A stretch of DNA of 64,000 nucleotides, from assembly GCA_050084985.1 (NCBI GenBank), contig JBITNC010000001.1, forward strand, positions 50,220,001-50,284,000, in the 5' to 3' direction. Positions 10,391 through 23,480 of this stretch are shown in pieces. The stretch is from Nageia nagi. Its lineage: Eukaryota > Pinophyta. Each line of letters opens with the position of its first letter. Within the stretch, counting starts at the first letter, position 1. Under the pieces are notes generated by a model. It had not been told where the DNA came from, did no database searches, and saw only the letters and a list, made by a program, of their open reading frames with translations. Made by a program: the position numbers and the translations under genes.

Positions 10391-12309
10391 TGTGTTCTTG
10401 TGCTAACATCAATTTCCATACTAACATTCTTATATCAAATCATACAATTCAACAAAAGCAAGTTTATGTATTATTTTCTACTCTCTTAACTTCATATATA
10501 TGTTTGTAATTCAACATATAATGCTTATTCATTTTCTTGATATATTATGTCCTTGTTGGATGGAAGTTAAATAAACATCACTATTTTATGAACACTTGGT
10601 TGGGACTAAACCAACAATTTTTATGGGTTAGCTTGGTGATTGGGACTAAACCAATCATCAACCTAATGACCATATTATCACTAGTGATATAATCATGCAT
10701 GATTGGGAAACAAACCAATCATATTTGAGCTATCTTTATTGTTTGGGTCTTAACTAATTGTCACATTTAAATCACATTTAATAATGGGGCATGTACCTCA
10801 TGATGAAATAGCATGTCTCTTGGAGTCATCTTTGCTGGTTGGATCTCAACTAACCTTCATTATCATCTTTGAGTCATATTTGTTGTTTGGTTTTAAAATA
10901 ACCATCACCATGCTAATTATTTATGATTCATATGTTGCATCTAGGAATGGGGCATGTACCTCATGATGATGTTAACATATATGATTCTGATTACATGTGT
11001 TCCATCTAGGAATGGAGCATGTACCCCATAATGATGTGGACACAACTTTATCATGATTTTGTATGTATGCATCTAAGAATGAAACATTAAGTATTTATGT
11101 ATTTAGTGTTCTCAATATTATGTATGTATATTATATTAATTTCATCCTTTCTCCATTATTACTATATCATTTACAATGAAATGTTATAATGTTTACTCTT
11201 ATTACCATTATTATATCTTTTATGAGTTAACAATCACATCAATGCTTTAAAGTAGGTGTTTTGCCTCTCTCATTTTCAAGTTTTATTCTTTGATTTTGGT
11301 TGATTCTACTTCATGAAAGCCATTACATCTCATAACTAAAAAAAAGAGGGGGCAATATACATCATAAATCCTTGATAATTAGGATAGTTCTACAGTTAAA
11401 CCATGGAAGTATCAATTTTTTATTCTCTTTACCTTTACTTACTTTGCATACATAATGTCATTTCAAGATTCAAGATTCAATTTCAATATACTTACAAAGG
11501 GGGGCATCTATTAACACCTAAAAGTAATCCCCTTAGCATGGTCCTAATTAGGTGTAACTTTACATACACATTTAATCATATTTTAGTCATATATTTCCTC
11601 ATTATCACATATTTCTTAGGTTGTGTTCTTATTTTTATGTTAGGTACACCAATATGAATTCAACCTTCATACAAGGAGTAAAATAGTGATATCATACCTA
11701 ATATAAATGTTGCTATCTCTAACCTAGGGAAAGCATGTCAAGATTACATCTCGATAGTCGATACTCTACATTTGGGTATTTCTAAATACCACATATTGAG
11801 ATTGGAATCTTGTTACCACTTGAAAAAATATATACCATATATATTCATGATCATATTATTTCTTTAACTTATCATTATATCTATTATAATCAATCCTTGT
11901 TAGTGGACATCATTCTATCATAACTCTAGCACCTATGCTAAACTGCATACCTGCGTTGAGTTCTTTAAGCCTAACACCCACACTAGGATTCTTTTTTATT
12001 TTGTTCATGGGTTCACACATCAAGTTTACCTCTATTTGAAAATTTCATCCTATATATTTTTAGCCATGACACAATTAATGACATAGGTATTTATCCTACA
12101 TTTTATTCCATCTCTTTAGTGTGTGCATTCATTTTACATCTTGACATCAATGAAATTTGTAATTTTGTTACTACATTATTATATTCCTTTTTCCAATTAT
12201 TAATTTTTGTTTATTTGAGTTAAATAGATTATATAATACATAATTAAATATTTATGTGTATTTAGTTCATTTAGTCTAAAAGCTAGGTGTCCCAAAACAC
12301 ATATCAATA
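10391..12309 (+). repeat. Tat-type LTR (3' end at 12309)
   Basis: A non-coding block whose last part (GTTCATTTAG ... CAAAACACATATCAATA) is matched in reverse orientation at 33274-33330. Other parts match 33780-33900 and 34590-34960 the same way, so both are copies of one LTR family. The end reads TATCAATA here and TATCAACA there, consistent with a CA end that mutated. The left boundary is not resolved. 10598-11080 is an array of short hairpin-forming motifs. Confidence 0.6.
10598..11080. repeat. Array of short palindromes in the Tat-type LTR
   Basis: Two alternating motifs recur. The first is GATTGGGACTAAACCAATC and variants at about 10601, 10638, 10702 and 10838, where the arms GATTGG/CCAATC can pair. 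The second is GGGGCATGTACCTCATGATG and variants at 10784, 10947 and 11013. The same two motifs recur inverted at 34590-34960. Confidence 0.7.
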
Positions 12310-12314
12310 GTGTT

Positions 12315-14225
12315 GTCCAAAAATTGTTAGTAGAAAACCTACTAGGAAATATAGGAAGGTTTAATTCCTTGTATCAAACTAGAATGAATAACTTCCTTAA
12401 ATATTCTCCCCTATGCTTAAATTATAATGATGAAGAGGAATGAAGAGAGTGTATCCCCTTGATGAAGCCCTCTTTTTCTCAAAAAATAGCCTATAGATGT
12501 TTCATTCATAAGAATATAATTCATATTAATGGAGACACAAGACTTGATCATGGAAATCCAGTTTTCATTGAAACCAAATGCTCTTAATATCCATATAAGT
12601 CCCAATTAACCTTACCATAATCCTTTGATATATTAATATTTAAGAATACTCTATTATTTCCTAATTTTGATAAGGAATGGATAATATAATTAATTATTAG
12701 GATCCAATAAAAAATTCCTTACCCTTTTACAATGCCCTTTAATGAGAATCAATGAGGAAAGGAAGAATTAATTTGATTCTATTGGATAACACTTATGAAA
12801 TAATATTGTATAGATTATTACATTATCCTATGGGTTAAAAATTCCTAAAGGAGATTGCACCTTGGATCTTGGGAATTAGAGCTATAAATGTGGAGTTCAC
12901 ATTCCTAGTGAGATGTTTTGAACTTTAGAATTCTTGAGCAACTCCTACAATTTTATCTTTGATAATGTACCAAAAAATATGAAATAAGCAAGAGGGAAAA
13001 TCTTCAAGGATAGGGTGTTTTTCACCATTTAAACCAAATAGTTCTCTTTTGGCTTCCTCTTTAGAGAATTGATTATCTAGAAATTGATTCATGTGTTGAA
13101 ATGAGCTTAGAAATAATTGTAAGAAGCTTTGAGGTTGCATTATCATCCATCACTTTTTTTGATCCTATAAGATTCATAAATAATAAAATGATTTCCTCCA
13201 ATATATGAATTGGATCATTAGAAATCATGCCATCTAATCAAGAAATCTTCTTTATCCTATTATATTTTTTATGATTCAAGGTAGAGACATGGAAATATTT
13301 GGTGTTCCTATCCCCTTGTTTCAACCAAATTCCTCTTAATTTATAATTTTAGAGAGTCTCCTCTTGAAAAAGGGTGTTATGCCACTCAAAAAGGAACATC
13401 TTTTCTTTTGACCTTAAATCCTTTATAAAATCTTGGACCTATAAGGCCTTTTGTACCTAAAGGAGTTGACACAACAAGTCTTCCTTTCATCTAGAGATAA
13501 TATCAAAAACCTCTTTGTTCCACACCTTTAAAATCATTTTTATGAAACATATCTTCTTAGAAACCTATGATATTTTATCTCTCGTAAAATTCTAGGTCCA
13601 CCAACTTTGTATGTTATCCTCCAAGCTTTCATGAGTGAGCAAAATTTTCTCAAATTTAAAAGGAGAATGGAACTTCCTTTGTTATTCCATTAATTTTCAA
13701 AGCAATGGATTTTGATAAGAATGAGCTTTAGGGTGGGTCATTAATGAGTCTCCAAATAATAGGTTCAATTATCCTAAGAAATAAAGAATTTGTCCAATTG
13801 AATTTTAATCAACCAATCTCTTAGATACCTATTGGTCCATTTGTATTTTGCTTTATGAAGGCCAACATCCATGAGTCCATTCAAGTTAAGGAAATCATGA
13901 AAATATCTCATACTTTTGGATAAAGTTTCAATTCCTTATTTTTTTTATCATAGGAATATAAGGGTGTGTTACAATCACACATTATAAATAAGGAATTACT
14001 ACAAATGTTGTTCTCATTTGATTAAAGTTATTCCATAGTGTCTTCATACTAGGTAGAGTATTTGTATCATACACATTTGTAATTATCCAATGTTGATGTC
14101 CATTAACTTTACAAAGTTGTTGAAGTAATATAATGTTAGGCCTCACTTTTCACTTCAAAGCAAGCAATCATCTTCTCTTTATTAAGTTATTGATGCCCCT
14201 AACATTCCATGAAAGTTATTTCATT
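12315..14225 (-). pseudogene. L1-like LINE ORF2 fragment (endonuclease and RT)
   Basis: In the minus sense it starts near 14225 with LSWNVRGINN (plus 14194-14213), the hallmark N-terminus of plant L1 endonucleases. The RT part shows QFSKEEAKRELFGLNGEKHP (about 13070), then FGFNENWISMIKSC and RGLHQGDTLSSFLF (12417-12605). The last recognisable codons run to about 12320, where the Tat-type LTR begins, so the LINE lacks its RT core (FADD) and 3' end. Many stops are present. The gypsy element probably inserted into or truncated it. Function in the family: target-primed reverse transcription. Confidence 0.8.
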
Positions 14226-17029
14226 TCCTAAATTTGATATTTAGTTTCTTACCTTTTCCTATTGCTAATATAGTTTGTGAGCCTTTTTTTATATCTCCCT
14301 TAGTTTCTCTCTTCCCAATTTCTTCATTTGTAGGTCTACCCTCTCATTGATTTTCAACATCTGCTAACAAATTCTTCTAGTTTTTAAGCCACTTAGTTAG
14401 GAGTGGCTAGGTAGTAAGGATAGGAATAACCTCTAAAGTCAATCATTGATTACTATATATGGAAAATATGCAATAATATAAATTATTACATATATAAAAT
14501 CAATAATATGAGAGGGATCATGAGAAGAAATACATCTTACCTTACTTGGTTGACCTTTTGCATACTTAGACCTAACTTTTCATGAAGATGAAACAATTAA
14601 GAGCAATACTCAATAGTGAGGATATAACTATAGAGTAGCATGGTTGCCTAGGGAAGCATGAACTCCATGGATAGAATCAACTCTAATCTCCTTGCAATTT
14701 AGCCTTCATAATATAGATTCCCAATAGTATAAAAAATACATTAAACATAATATTATATAGTGAAATATGGATAACAAATGCTCATGTGATAACAAATCCC
14801 AATCTTGATAGGTATTTAAGTGTGACTATAGATATGATAATGTGATATTATTCTCATGTTACCTTACCTCTATTTTATTAAGAACCACCATAATGTATGC
14901 TTATAGGAGAGCATCAATGCTAGGGTATTTGCACATAAAAATATGAGAAGAGCATATAAGTTGGCTTAAATGATAATAATATGATATATAACAATAAAAA
15001 AAAATATCATATCATTAATTAAATAATATGAAAATTTATTTTTTATATTAGATATAAAATTAAGTTTTAACAATTATCTTTAAGAATATGCATTGCTTCT
15101 TATTTTTGTTCTATCAATTTGATAACTTTTTTCTACTTTAGAGACTCCTAATAGATAACTAAGGTTGGATGGGATTTTTTTTCCCACATTATGGTGTTGT
15201 TTATATTTTATAAATCATATCAAATATATTCCCAAATATTAGTGCACCATCTCTATTTCCCCATGTATTTATGAAAGATTAGTTAGAATTATATTTAACT
15301 TAATCTAAATTTATTTTTAATATCTCCTAAATTTTTTTAGTGAATATTATTACAATAGTTAGGTCATCCTTTAATTACATTTAGGTTTTCTCCATCCATG
15401 GTCATTCCAATATTTTCTTTTTGTTTTATATTTTAAATTCTTGTCCACATATTTTGGTTACCCACATAACCAACTTTAAGCATGAGAGGTATTATTCCAA
15501 AAAGCATTTAAGATTGCTATGATTTATTTTTATTATGAAGTATCTCTTTGTCAAGTAAGGTCTTTGTTTTTAGACTACAAATAGAATAACTATCATTTCA
15601 TTTTCATAAGTAAACTTGTTTGTCATAATTACACTTAGATGAACTATTTTTTTTTTATGAATGAAACTTTTCTATCTAATGTTAATGGCTTTGAATGTCA
15701 TAATTTTGATAAGATGGTATTATGCATGTTCATTTAATTTCTTATATGATTTCATGTATATTTTGTGGATATTGTTATTAAATTTTATTTTGTATATGAT
15801 AGGACACATGCAAGTCCTAGGAACCATGTAGGTATCCAAATTTTGATGTGTATAAAAGAGGGATAAGGAATTCAATAGGGAATGATGGATCTTGAAGGGA
15901 TTGCACTTAATGAGGAACACTAAAATGTTAACAATTGAAAAGTGGGTAATACATTTCACATAATTGCATCGCATGGTTCTTTTGTATGATTTGATATTTG
16001 GTGTGTAATCATAAATTTGTTATGATTTCATGAGAATGCAAGTTGTATTTACTTTGATTACTTTTGTTAGAATTGCATAAGGGATAATTTTGTTTATAAG
16101 TACTTTTACTTAATTAAATTCAAGTTAATAACAAATATTAGGAAAAGGTATTTTACGATTAAGAAGTGACCTTAATAATTAAAAATATCTTATTTTCACT
16201 CAAATTTGTAAAAGAAGTATTTTCCCTCTAAAAAATATAATTAATCACCTCTAAATAATATAATTAATTCATACTAGTTTTAAAAGGGATTAAAACTTGA
16301 GGTTTGGAACCATAGCAACATGATTGCATATAATAGGAAAAAAAGACAAGTATGTTGTTGATTGATAACACACTTCCTAAGAAAATTATTAGACATAGAA
16401 ATATTTTAAAAACCACCACTTCTAATAATATTGAGACTTATTCATGACACATTTACTAGCATTTATGAGGGAACATTAAGGTTCTTTCTAGCCAACTAAA
16501 TTGGAAACCTACATGAATGAGAGTAGTGACATGGTGGATTGGAAGGTGTATGTTTTTTCTTGGTAGGGTTGGGTAATGTTAGATGATGCCTCCACCATGT
16601 CTAAGATTATGTTGCCTTTTCATAGGATTAAATAAGGAACTTATTCGAGCTAGAAGAAAGCAAAGAAGGAAATTCAAAAAGTTGCTAGAGGAGTCAAGGT
16701 TAAGATTCATGTTTCAATCAACTTTTTTTCAAATTTGAAAGAAAATATCAAGATTGTAATGAATTTACATGACTATTGTTTGGTTTTATCTTTTACAATT
16801 AAATATTTCTAGGATGCATAGGGTTTTTTCTTTAAGTTAGAACAAACTATAGGGCCATGATCTCTTATGTTTGAGAGATAGAAAAGATAAATCTTATATT
16901 GGTATGAGTGTTGTGAATAAATCCCCTCTATTTTATTGTTGACCAACCATAGAAATATGAGCTGTGGAAATTTAAATCTAAGAAAATGTTTATGTATAGA
17001 TACTATAATTATTGAGAAATTTCAAATTT
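14226..17029. other. AT-rich DNA, no gene recognised
   Basis: Frames are short and without recognisable domains, including the 84-aa minus frame at 15720-15974. A TGTATAAAAGAGGG sequence near 15848 could be an old LTR promoter, but no LTR pair was found. Confidence 0.4.
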
Positions 17030-18600
17030 ATTATGCTTTCAAGTATAGGCATTGTTGAACTTTGCATAAGATTTGTATCCATGTTGAGATAATTGTTTAT
17101 GCTAGAACCTATCACTGGTATTATTAAGAGCAACTTTTCTTTTGAGAAAATGTATCTTTGTTAACATAACCATGGATAACATTTGATGAAATTTTTCATT
17201 TGTGGTAAAACCATAGTCATTGTATTATTAAGTAACATCTTTCATTTATAGTATATAACTTTGGCATCATAAAGACAATGTTTTCTTTGATAGAATTTAA
17301 TTTTATGAAAGTTTGGCATAAAAGAGGCAATTTGTGCATAAAGGAAATATATCATTGTTAACATTAAATTATGGCATTTTATTAACAACACTTACACTTG
17401 TTAAAATGTATAATTGTTAATAATAAACATTGTAATTTATAGGCAAATATTGTATTATTTGAAAGATGCTATTTCTAGCATGAAATATTACATTGTAGGG
17501 GCCACTATTGCATTGTTTTAGAGTTTCCATTATTGGAATGAAATATTAGAATTATAGGGATCACCATTGTATTATTTGAAAATTATCATTATTGGCATGA
17601 AACATTGGTAATTTAGAGGTAAACCAATACATTAGTGAAATATACCATAATGCATGAATTTGTTAAAACTATAATGGTGAACTAGATTCATAACATGGGT
17701 AATGGGAACAAGGTAGTGGCATCATTGTGAGAAGCACCCTATTAAATTTGCATTAAAATACTATTTTCTAATCATAAGAAAAATTTAATTACCATTTATT
17801 GGCATAAGTTTTGATCATTATTATGATAAACTTGCATGGGTAAAACTATATTCCATTCATGAGAAAAACCTATCAAACATTGTCCTCACTAAATTGAACT
17901 TGTACGGATAAAATTTCCATTTGTAGGCTCAAACTTTTCATTAATACTCAACAAAGAGTAGAAATTATTACTTGTATGAATAAATCTATTACTTGATGAT
18001 ATTTCTTGGTATAGATTGATCCATATTTTTGATATTACTTGCATTGGATTGATAATAATATTGACAACACACTCATTGATAGTGAGAGGAAAATTTTGTT
18101 TAATTTCATAAGCTATGTTTTGTGGGCACAATAATGGTAATGTTGAAACAAACTTGTAGTAGGTAAAATATATCATTTATTAATTTAAACATAGCCATTA
18201 TTGAAATAGAATGCACATTAGTTGAAATAGTCAATTGTTGGCATGACCATAGGCATAACTAACATAAATCTTGCATTGATTGATTTAGGGATGATTTAAT
18301 AATAACTATGCATAAACTATGCCATGGCATTACAAACTACTATGGTTGAGATATTTAGGTATAGATATCTCACCATTGCATTAGAATATGCAACTCTATC
18401 CCTCTTGTAGTGAACACATTGGTGGAGGTAGCTATGGATATTAGCATGATAGTATTTTTTAGGCATAACTAACCTTGCTCCATTGTGTAATATACGCATA
18501 ACATTTTTATGAAGTGTTAGCTTATTATGTTAAGATATATGCAATTATATGTTGCTAGCAACCATGGATATAATAACTTAGTTGAGAGTGTTGTATTCTC
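17030..18600. repeat. Degenerate repeat tract (phrases around CATTATTGGCAT)
   Basis: Sequence made of loosely repeated phrases (ATTATT..GGCAT, GGCATAACTAAC and similar). The clearest part is 17449-17640, where three units of 58, 59 and 60 bp follow each other, starting GTATTATTTG, GCATTGTTTT and GTATTATTTG. The minus frame at 17889-18176 has no recognisable domain. Confidence 0.55.
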
Positions 18601-18890
18601 ATGAGCATTCCTATTTGGTAACCCTTTGGAGGAGCTCTCATTTTTGGTATAAAACAATTTTTTTAAGATTCATTAAAAGGCCATTAGAACTCTAAATAAA
18701 ATCCTCATTATATAGTCCACCATTTTACTAATAGTCTTCTAGATTTGACAACCTTGTCATGCTTATGAAATTTTATGGTCTATATAAGAATGGAACCTTG
18801 CTATACAAGTAGCTTGCTTGAGAACTTGAATAGATTTTATCATTAAAAAATGGATATCATACATTTCCATATTGTTAGGGTGTGCTACTT

Positions 18891-19240
18891 AGCATTGATG
18901 GATTTTTCTTTGTACTCATTGTTAGAAATAATATTACATAGCATTGATAGATTTTGTTTTGTACTCACTATTGAAAATAATATTATATTTCATTAATAAA
19001 TTTTTACTTTGTACTTATTATTGAAAACAATATTACATAATATTAATGTATCTTATTTTTTTCTTATTGTTAGAAATAATATTTCTTGGCATTGATGGAT
19101 TTTTCTTTGCATTTACTATCGAAAATGATATTACTTAGCATTGATGGCTTTTTCTTTATACTTGTTTTTGGAAATGAAATTATTAATAATGATGGATTTC
19201 ACTTTGTAATTACTATTGGAATTTACATTTACATTGCATT
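18891..19240. repeat. 49-bp tandem repeat, about seven units
   Basis: Successive units start AGCATTGATGGATTTTTCTT, AGCATTGATAGATTTTGTTT, TTCATTAATAAATTTTTACT, AATATTAATG, GGCATTGATGGATTTTTCTT and AGCATTGATGGCTTTTTCTT. Most are exactly 49 bp. No open frame runs through the array. Confidence 0.88.
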
Positions 19241-19555
19241 GATGCATCATTTCTAAAATGAAAACTATTCCATATATGAGTGCATGAAAAAGTTCATATA
19301 TATATAATTATAGCATATAGCATATTGGAAAAGGGAGAAATGAGCCTTGATCTTGATTGTCACTTCTTAATCCCTCAATACTAGTTACAAAGAAAGTTAA
19401 TAAGATGGACCTAAATCCAAAGCAATTGAATGAGTAAACCCTATGATGATGGGGATAATATTCTTTCTTGAAAATAATATTGTAACTTTCATTGCCTAGT
19501 TTTCACTCACATGTCGTTGTGATTATAATTGTTTTCTTAATTTTGTGATCATAAG

Positions 19556-19573
19556 TTTTTTTTTTTTTTTTTT
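19556..19573. repeat. Poly-T run (18 T)
   Basis: An uninterrupted T run. It could be the reverse complement of a retroposon poly-A tail, but no retroposon body was recognised beside it. Confidence 0.9.
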
Positions 19574-19680
19574 GAGATTGATAATCTTAAATGGGTAAGA
19601 TGAATGTTCAATTTTGGGTTGATATTTTTTATACTATAATTATTTTATTTTAGCTTTAGTATTATCATATTCATAGTATA

Positions 19681-19798
19681 ATTTTAACAATGGTTTTAAA
19701 TTGTCATAGTATAATATTTTACAATAGTCATATTTTTTATATGATAAAATTTTAACAATGGTTTTAAATTATCATAGTAAAATATTTTACAATAGTTA
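19681..19798. repeat. Two-copy 50-bp direct repeat
   Basis: Copies at 19681-19730 and 19749-19798 both start ATTTTAACAATGGTTTTAAA and differ at only a few bases; the spacing is 68 bp. Confidence 0.85.
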
Positions 19799-19814
19799 TA
19801 AGCAATCATACTAG

Positions 19815-20911
19815 GTCTTTTTGGTGTACTATTCATTTTTTTGTGGCACTAGTGTGGTTGATTATGCTCTAGATAATCTCTCCTTCACCTTTTCTATCAT
19901 TGATTTTAGTATCTTTGATGATCCACCCCTATTTGATCATGCTTATCTCACCCTTACTCTTCCACTTACCACACACCCACCCTCTTTGTCTTGCTACCCC
20001 TGATATTTGCAATAACCATGATTTTTACCATATTTACACATAAAGCATCTCACCAACCTCCACCATATACAAGACCCCATCCTACAAGCAAATCTTTTTT
20101 CTAAAACCCTCTAGTCATTTTTCATTAAAGCCCTACTTAATACCATCACACTCCATCCCCTTTGCCTTGCCATAGTTATTACCACCATAACTCATGTTTT
20201 AATTCAATATGCTCCATAAACTCACTTACTTTGCTATGCAATCCAATCCCTTGATGGCTAAAGAGGTTTAGACCAAAAACCTACCATAACCTCCTCATAA
20301 ATAAGAAGAGATAATATGCTACTTTGAAAATGATTGAAAATCATGAATATGTTGAAGATGAATGCTAAGAGATTTTGGTGCCTCTTTCTCCCTAATTCTC
20401 ACTTATACTTCATCATTGAACCATACGTTCTATCCACTTATGCCTCTACCCTCTAGAAAATCTTGAATCAACCATCCATCATTCCTAACCCTTGACCCCA
20501 TCATTGCCATTTCTTCATTGATAAAATGGTTATCCAAGCTATCCATGGACTCTAAACTATTGAATTTTTTGACTTCTAAAACCTAAGTGTGAAATTCCTA
20601 AAATGCAATCTTGCAATTTTGGTAATCTATATTGCTAAAATATTCAACTACATTTCTTCTCATGGGTTTCACCCCTCTTTGGGCTCTAATATCATGCATC
20701 CCATTTACAAATCTATAAATCCCTTTGAACCTAACAACTATAGAACCATTATGGTTTTCCACATCCTAACAAAATTCTTTGACATGACTCTTGATAAGTT
20801 CATATCTAGCTTTGCTAAAATACATAATCTACATGCACTTGGCTAAGTTATCATTCATATAAACTACCACACTATTGATCACATCCTCACTTTATGGATT
20901 ATATTTGAATA
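19815..20911 (+). pseudogene. RTE-like LINE, piece 1 of 3: end of endonuclease and first part of RT
   Basis: The first coding block reads GTSVVDYALDNLSF then FDHAYLTLTL (19840-19960), the C-terminus of an AP-type endonuclease. RT starts near 20590 with IFNYISSHGFHPS, IMHPIYKSINPFEPNNYRTI and the HILTKFFDMTLDK stretch. It runs to ATIDHILTLWIIFE-like sequence, which stops at 20911 where Copia-2 begins. There are many stops. The 5' end is truncated within the endonuclease, as is usual for LINEs. The RT continues, in frame, at 27281. Confidence 0.85.
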
Positions 20912-21160
20912 TGTTACACACCTAATCTATAGGAATTATGGTGTAGATATTATAGGAGTAGTTACTTACTATATTTAGTAAATTCGTAGCTTTGTGTATG
21001 CTAGAATTTGAAGTGTCATTTCTAGGAGAATATTAAGAGTTACATTGTATCTCAAGGGTCACCCAAGAAGGTAAAAGTGAAGAATAAATCTTGTTATGTA
21101 TTTAGGCATTATTCTAACCTAATATAATACTTTTTGATCTAGGAGTTGTCTAGCCTGGCA
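20912..21160 (+). repeat. Copia-2 5' LTR (249 bp)
   Basis: Starts TGTTACACACC and ends CCTGGCA, giving TG...CA ends, immediately followed by the PBS. It aligns without gaps to 27032-27280. Confidence 0.9.
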
Positions 21161-21161
21161 T

Positions 21162-21173
21162 TGGTATTAGAGC
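21162..21173 (+). promoter_or_regulatory. Copia-2 primer binding site
   Basis: TGGTATTAGAGC, one C-to-T change from the canonical initiator tRNA-Met site TGGTATCAGAGC. Confidence 0.88.
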
Positions 21174-22780
21174 TATGAGGTTTTCATCCTCTAACTCCAT
21201 GAAATTGATCAAAAATGCTACCAAAAATCCATCCCAAAATTTTGCTCTTATTTTTCTTTGAAATTGAGCACTATAATCCATTTTTGACCACATATTTGGA
21301 TACCCATTTTTGAGGAGAGTAGTTTTTCCTTTTGAATGAGGTGATTTGGTGAAGATATAGCAAAGTTATAAGTGTTTGAAGATTTTAGTTGTGTAAGTGC
21401 TTTGTGATTGGTTTTCTTAGCAGATATGTTTAGAAAATTTGGGAGTTTTGTAATAGAAATTCATATTTTTTCTACAAAATAGTAGCAACATAAATATTTT
21501 TTGGAAAAATAATAGTTTTTTTTATCATTGAATGATTACCCCCACCTTGTTGTGTTTGTGCATTTTCTATCACCATCCAAGTTATCTTGTCATTTTCTAG
21601 CATACATTTTGATCCCCTATGCACCAAAAAAATTGGAATTATGCACATCAAAAACCATCCCCAACACCTCACCAAACACTACCTATTTTTACCCATTGAA
21701 TGCATGGCCCCCAATACCACTACTCATGCATGCCATTTTGGTCACACAATCAACATTTCCTAGAACACACACTTGACCCATTCCCTAGCATATGCCATCC
21801 AACTTCAATCTTGAATGCATTCCTCAAAACTAACCATCCCACTCCCCAATCCCCACATCATCCAAGGCTTCCAAATCCATGTCCCCAATCGCAATGTATT
21901 TTGCAATGAAACCCACACCCAACAACATGCAACTAGCCACCAAGCACCTAAAGAAATTTAACAAACATGCCCCCTATCTACATGATCCTCAAAATTCACC
22001 TTCCACATGAGTCACCAAACAACCATTTTTCAAAATACACCCCCAAAATCTAGTTTTTTTCCTCTTTTTCAAAATGCACCTAGATAACCTGTCACATGGT
22101 GCCTCCATATAGATAGTAGATTTGATTAATTAGCAATTTTGTTATTATAGTAAGCATTTTACATATTCAATAGTGCACATTGAATGTTTAATTTGATTTT
22201 TATGGTATATTCAAATTTTGAAGATATTTTTACCATAACTTGGTGAAACGAACTCCGTTTTTAGCAAAATAAAATTTGTTGACTCTAGAATTCAAAGAAA
22301 ATTTTAGTTATATCAATTAATGGATACTATTTTTGGTATGTAATTAAAAATTATATTGGTAAATATGGTATGATATTTGATTCAAATTTTGGTAAATTTG
22401 GCATAATTAAGGGATTCTACACTTTGGAGTATTGTGTTACACTTGAAGCTAAAAAAATAAAATCAGAGTTAGAAATAGGTTATTTGGTCGATGTTGAAGA
22501 TAAAAAAGATAAATATGATGTTGTTGAATTTTTTAATTTTGCTTCTACTTTTGTTATGCCATATCCTCTTAACATGCCTCTAAGAAAAAATCCTCCTCGT
22601 AAGAGGAGACTTGTGATGTAATAAATCTCCTTTAAGATCCTATATTCCTTTTGCATTTTTGGTGTGATGTGAGCAAAAAGAAATTTTGATTTTGTATGGA
22701 TGTTATTTTTTGGAAAAGTGTGTGCAATTCCTTGAATTGTAAAATTTTGGAAAGCAAATAAATAAAGTTTGAAGTTTCTA
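21174..22780 (+). other. Copia-2 leader with one unrecognised 83-aa frame
   Basis: About 1.6 kb between PBS and gag, including a C-rich stretch (21640-21960) unlike its surroundings. The frame at 22370-22621 encodes 83 aa, is Lys-rich at its C-terminus (RKNPPRKRRLVM) and matches no family I know. It might be an old leader ORF or chance. The overlapping frames at 21472-21909 (both strands) look like shadows of the C-rich stretch. Confidence 0.4.
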
Positions 22781-22789
22781 TTTCAAATA

Positions 22790-23480
22790 TGCATTCCCTT
22801 GTGAATATTGTTGGTGTTGTTTTAACTAGTAAAGAAAATTGGTTATAGTGGTGTAGGAAAATAAAGAATACTTTGATTTTCAATGATTTTTGGGTTGGAA
22901 TTTGTGATGGTGATAACCAACCTACCAAACCAATTGATGCCAAGGAGCTTGTTGTTTAGAACATGAAAAATAGTAAGGCATATGCTTTAATTGTATATTT
23001 GGTTAGTGAAGAGGTTAACTTCCACATTAGAACCATTGATGATTCTTGGAATGCACTAAAGAAACTTAATAACTTATTTGAATCTCATTTTGAATTAGAA
23101 TTAATCCAACTTCAATTGAAATTTTTTAACCTAGAGTTAAAAAATGATGATCCCATGGCATTGATTTTTGAAATTAGAGCAATAATGTATGACATTGATT
23201 CTACTGGTGTGAAGTTTGATATTGCTCTCATAGCTTTGATTAAGGTATTATACCCAACATACTCAAATTATCTTAAATCCTTGCAAGTTAATGGTAACTT
23301 GAAGTCTCTCACATTTGATACTTTGACTAATAATATTGCAAAATGTGAGAAGGCTTTTGGCAAGAAATCTAGTGAACCTAATTTAGATACATTATGTATT
23401 ACTTAAAAGGGAAATAATGTTGCATATTATTCTTCTCGAGGTGAAAGTAGAAATCATGGTCATGGTAGGAGGAATCATAG
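22790..23480 (+). pseudogene. Copia-2 gag
   Basis: KIKNTLIFNDFWVGICDGDN (from about 22860) and the frame 22963-23406 (SWNALKKLNNLFESHFELEL, LEFDTLTNNIAKCEKAF-like) match the UBN2-type copia gag. A stop at about 22960 splits the N-terminus from the rest. No zinc knuckle is readable. The RT and integrase downstream are in the same orientation. Confidence 0.75.

Larger units (their letters stand above)
6121..12309 (+). mobile_element. Tat-type Ty3/gypsy retrotransposon remnant lacking integrase
   Basis: The plus-strand order is gag C-terminus, protease, RT, RNase H and a second RNase H, followed directly by a long LTR-like region that ends at 12309. A second RNase H domain marks the Tat clade (Ogre/Retand type) in plants. 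No integrase is visible between the second RNase H and the LTR, so there has been a large internal deletion. Stops and frameshifts occur throughout. The 5' LTR and PBS were not recognised. Confidence 0.75.

Noticed and set aside
19556-19573. Poly-T as the reverse poly-A tail of a retroposon
   Set aside because: No retroposon body or target duplication could be recognised next to it.
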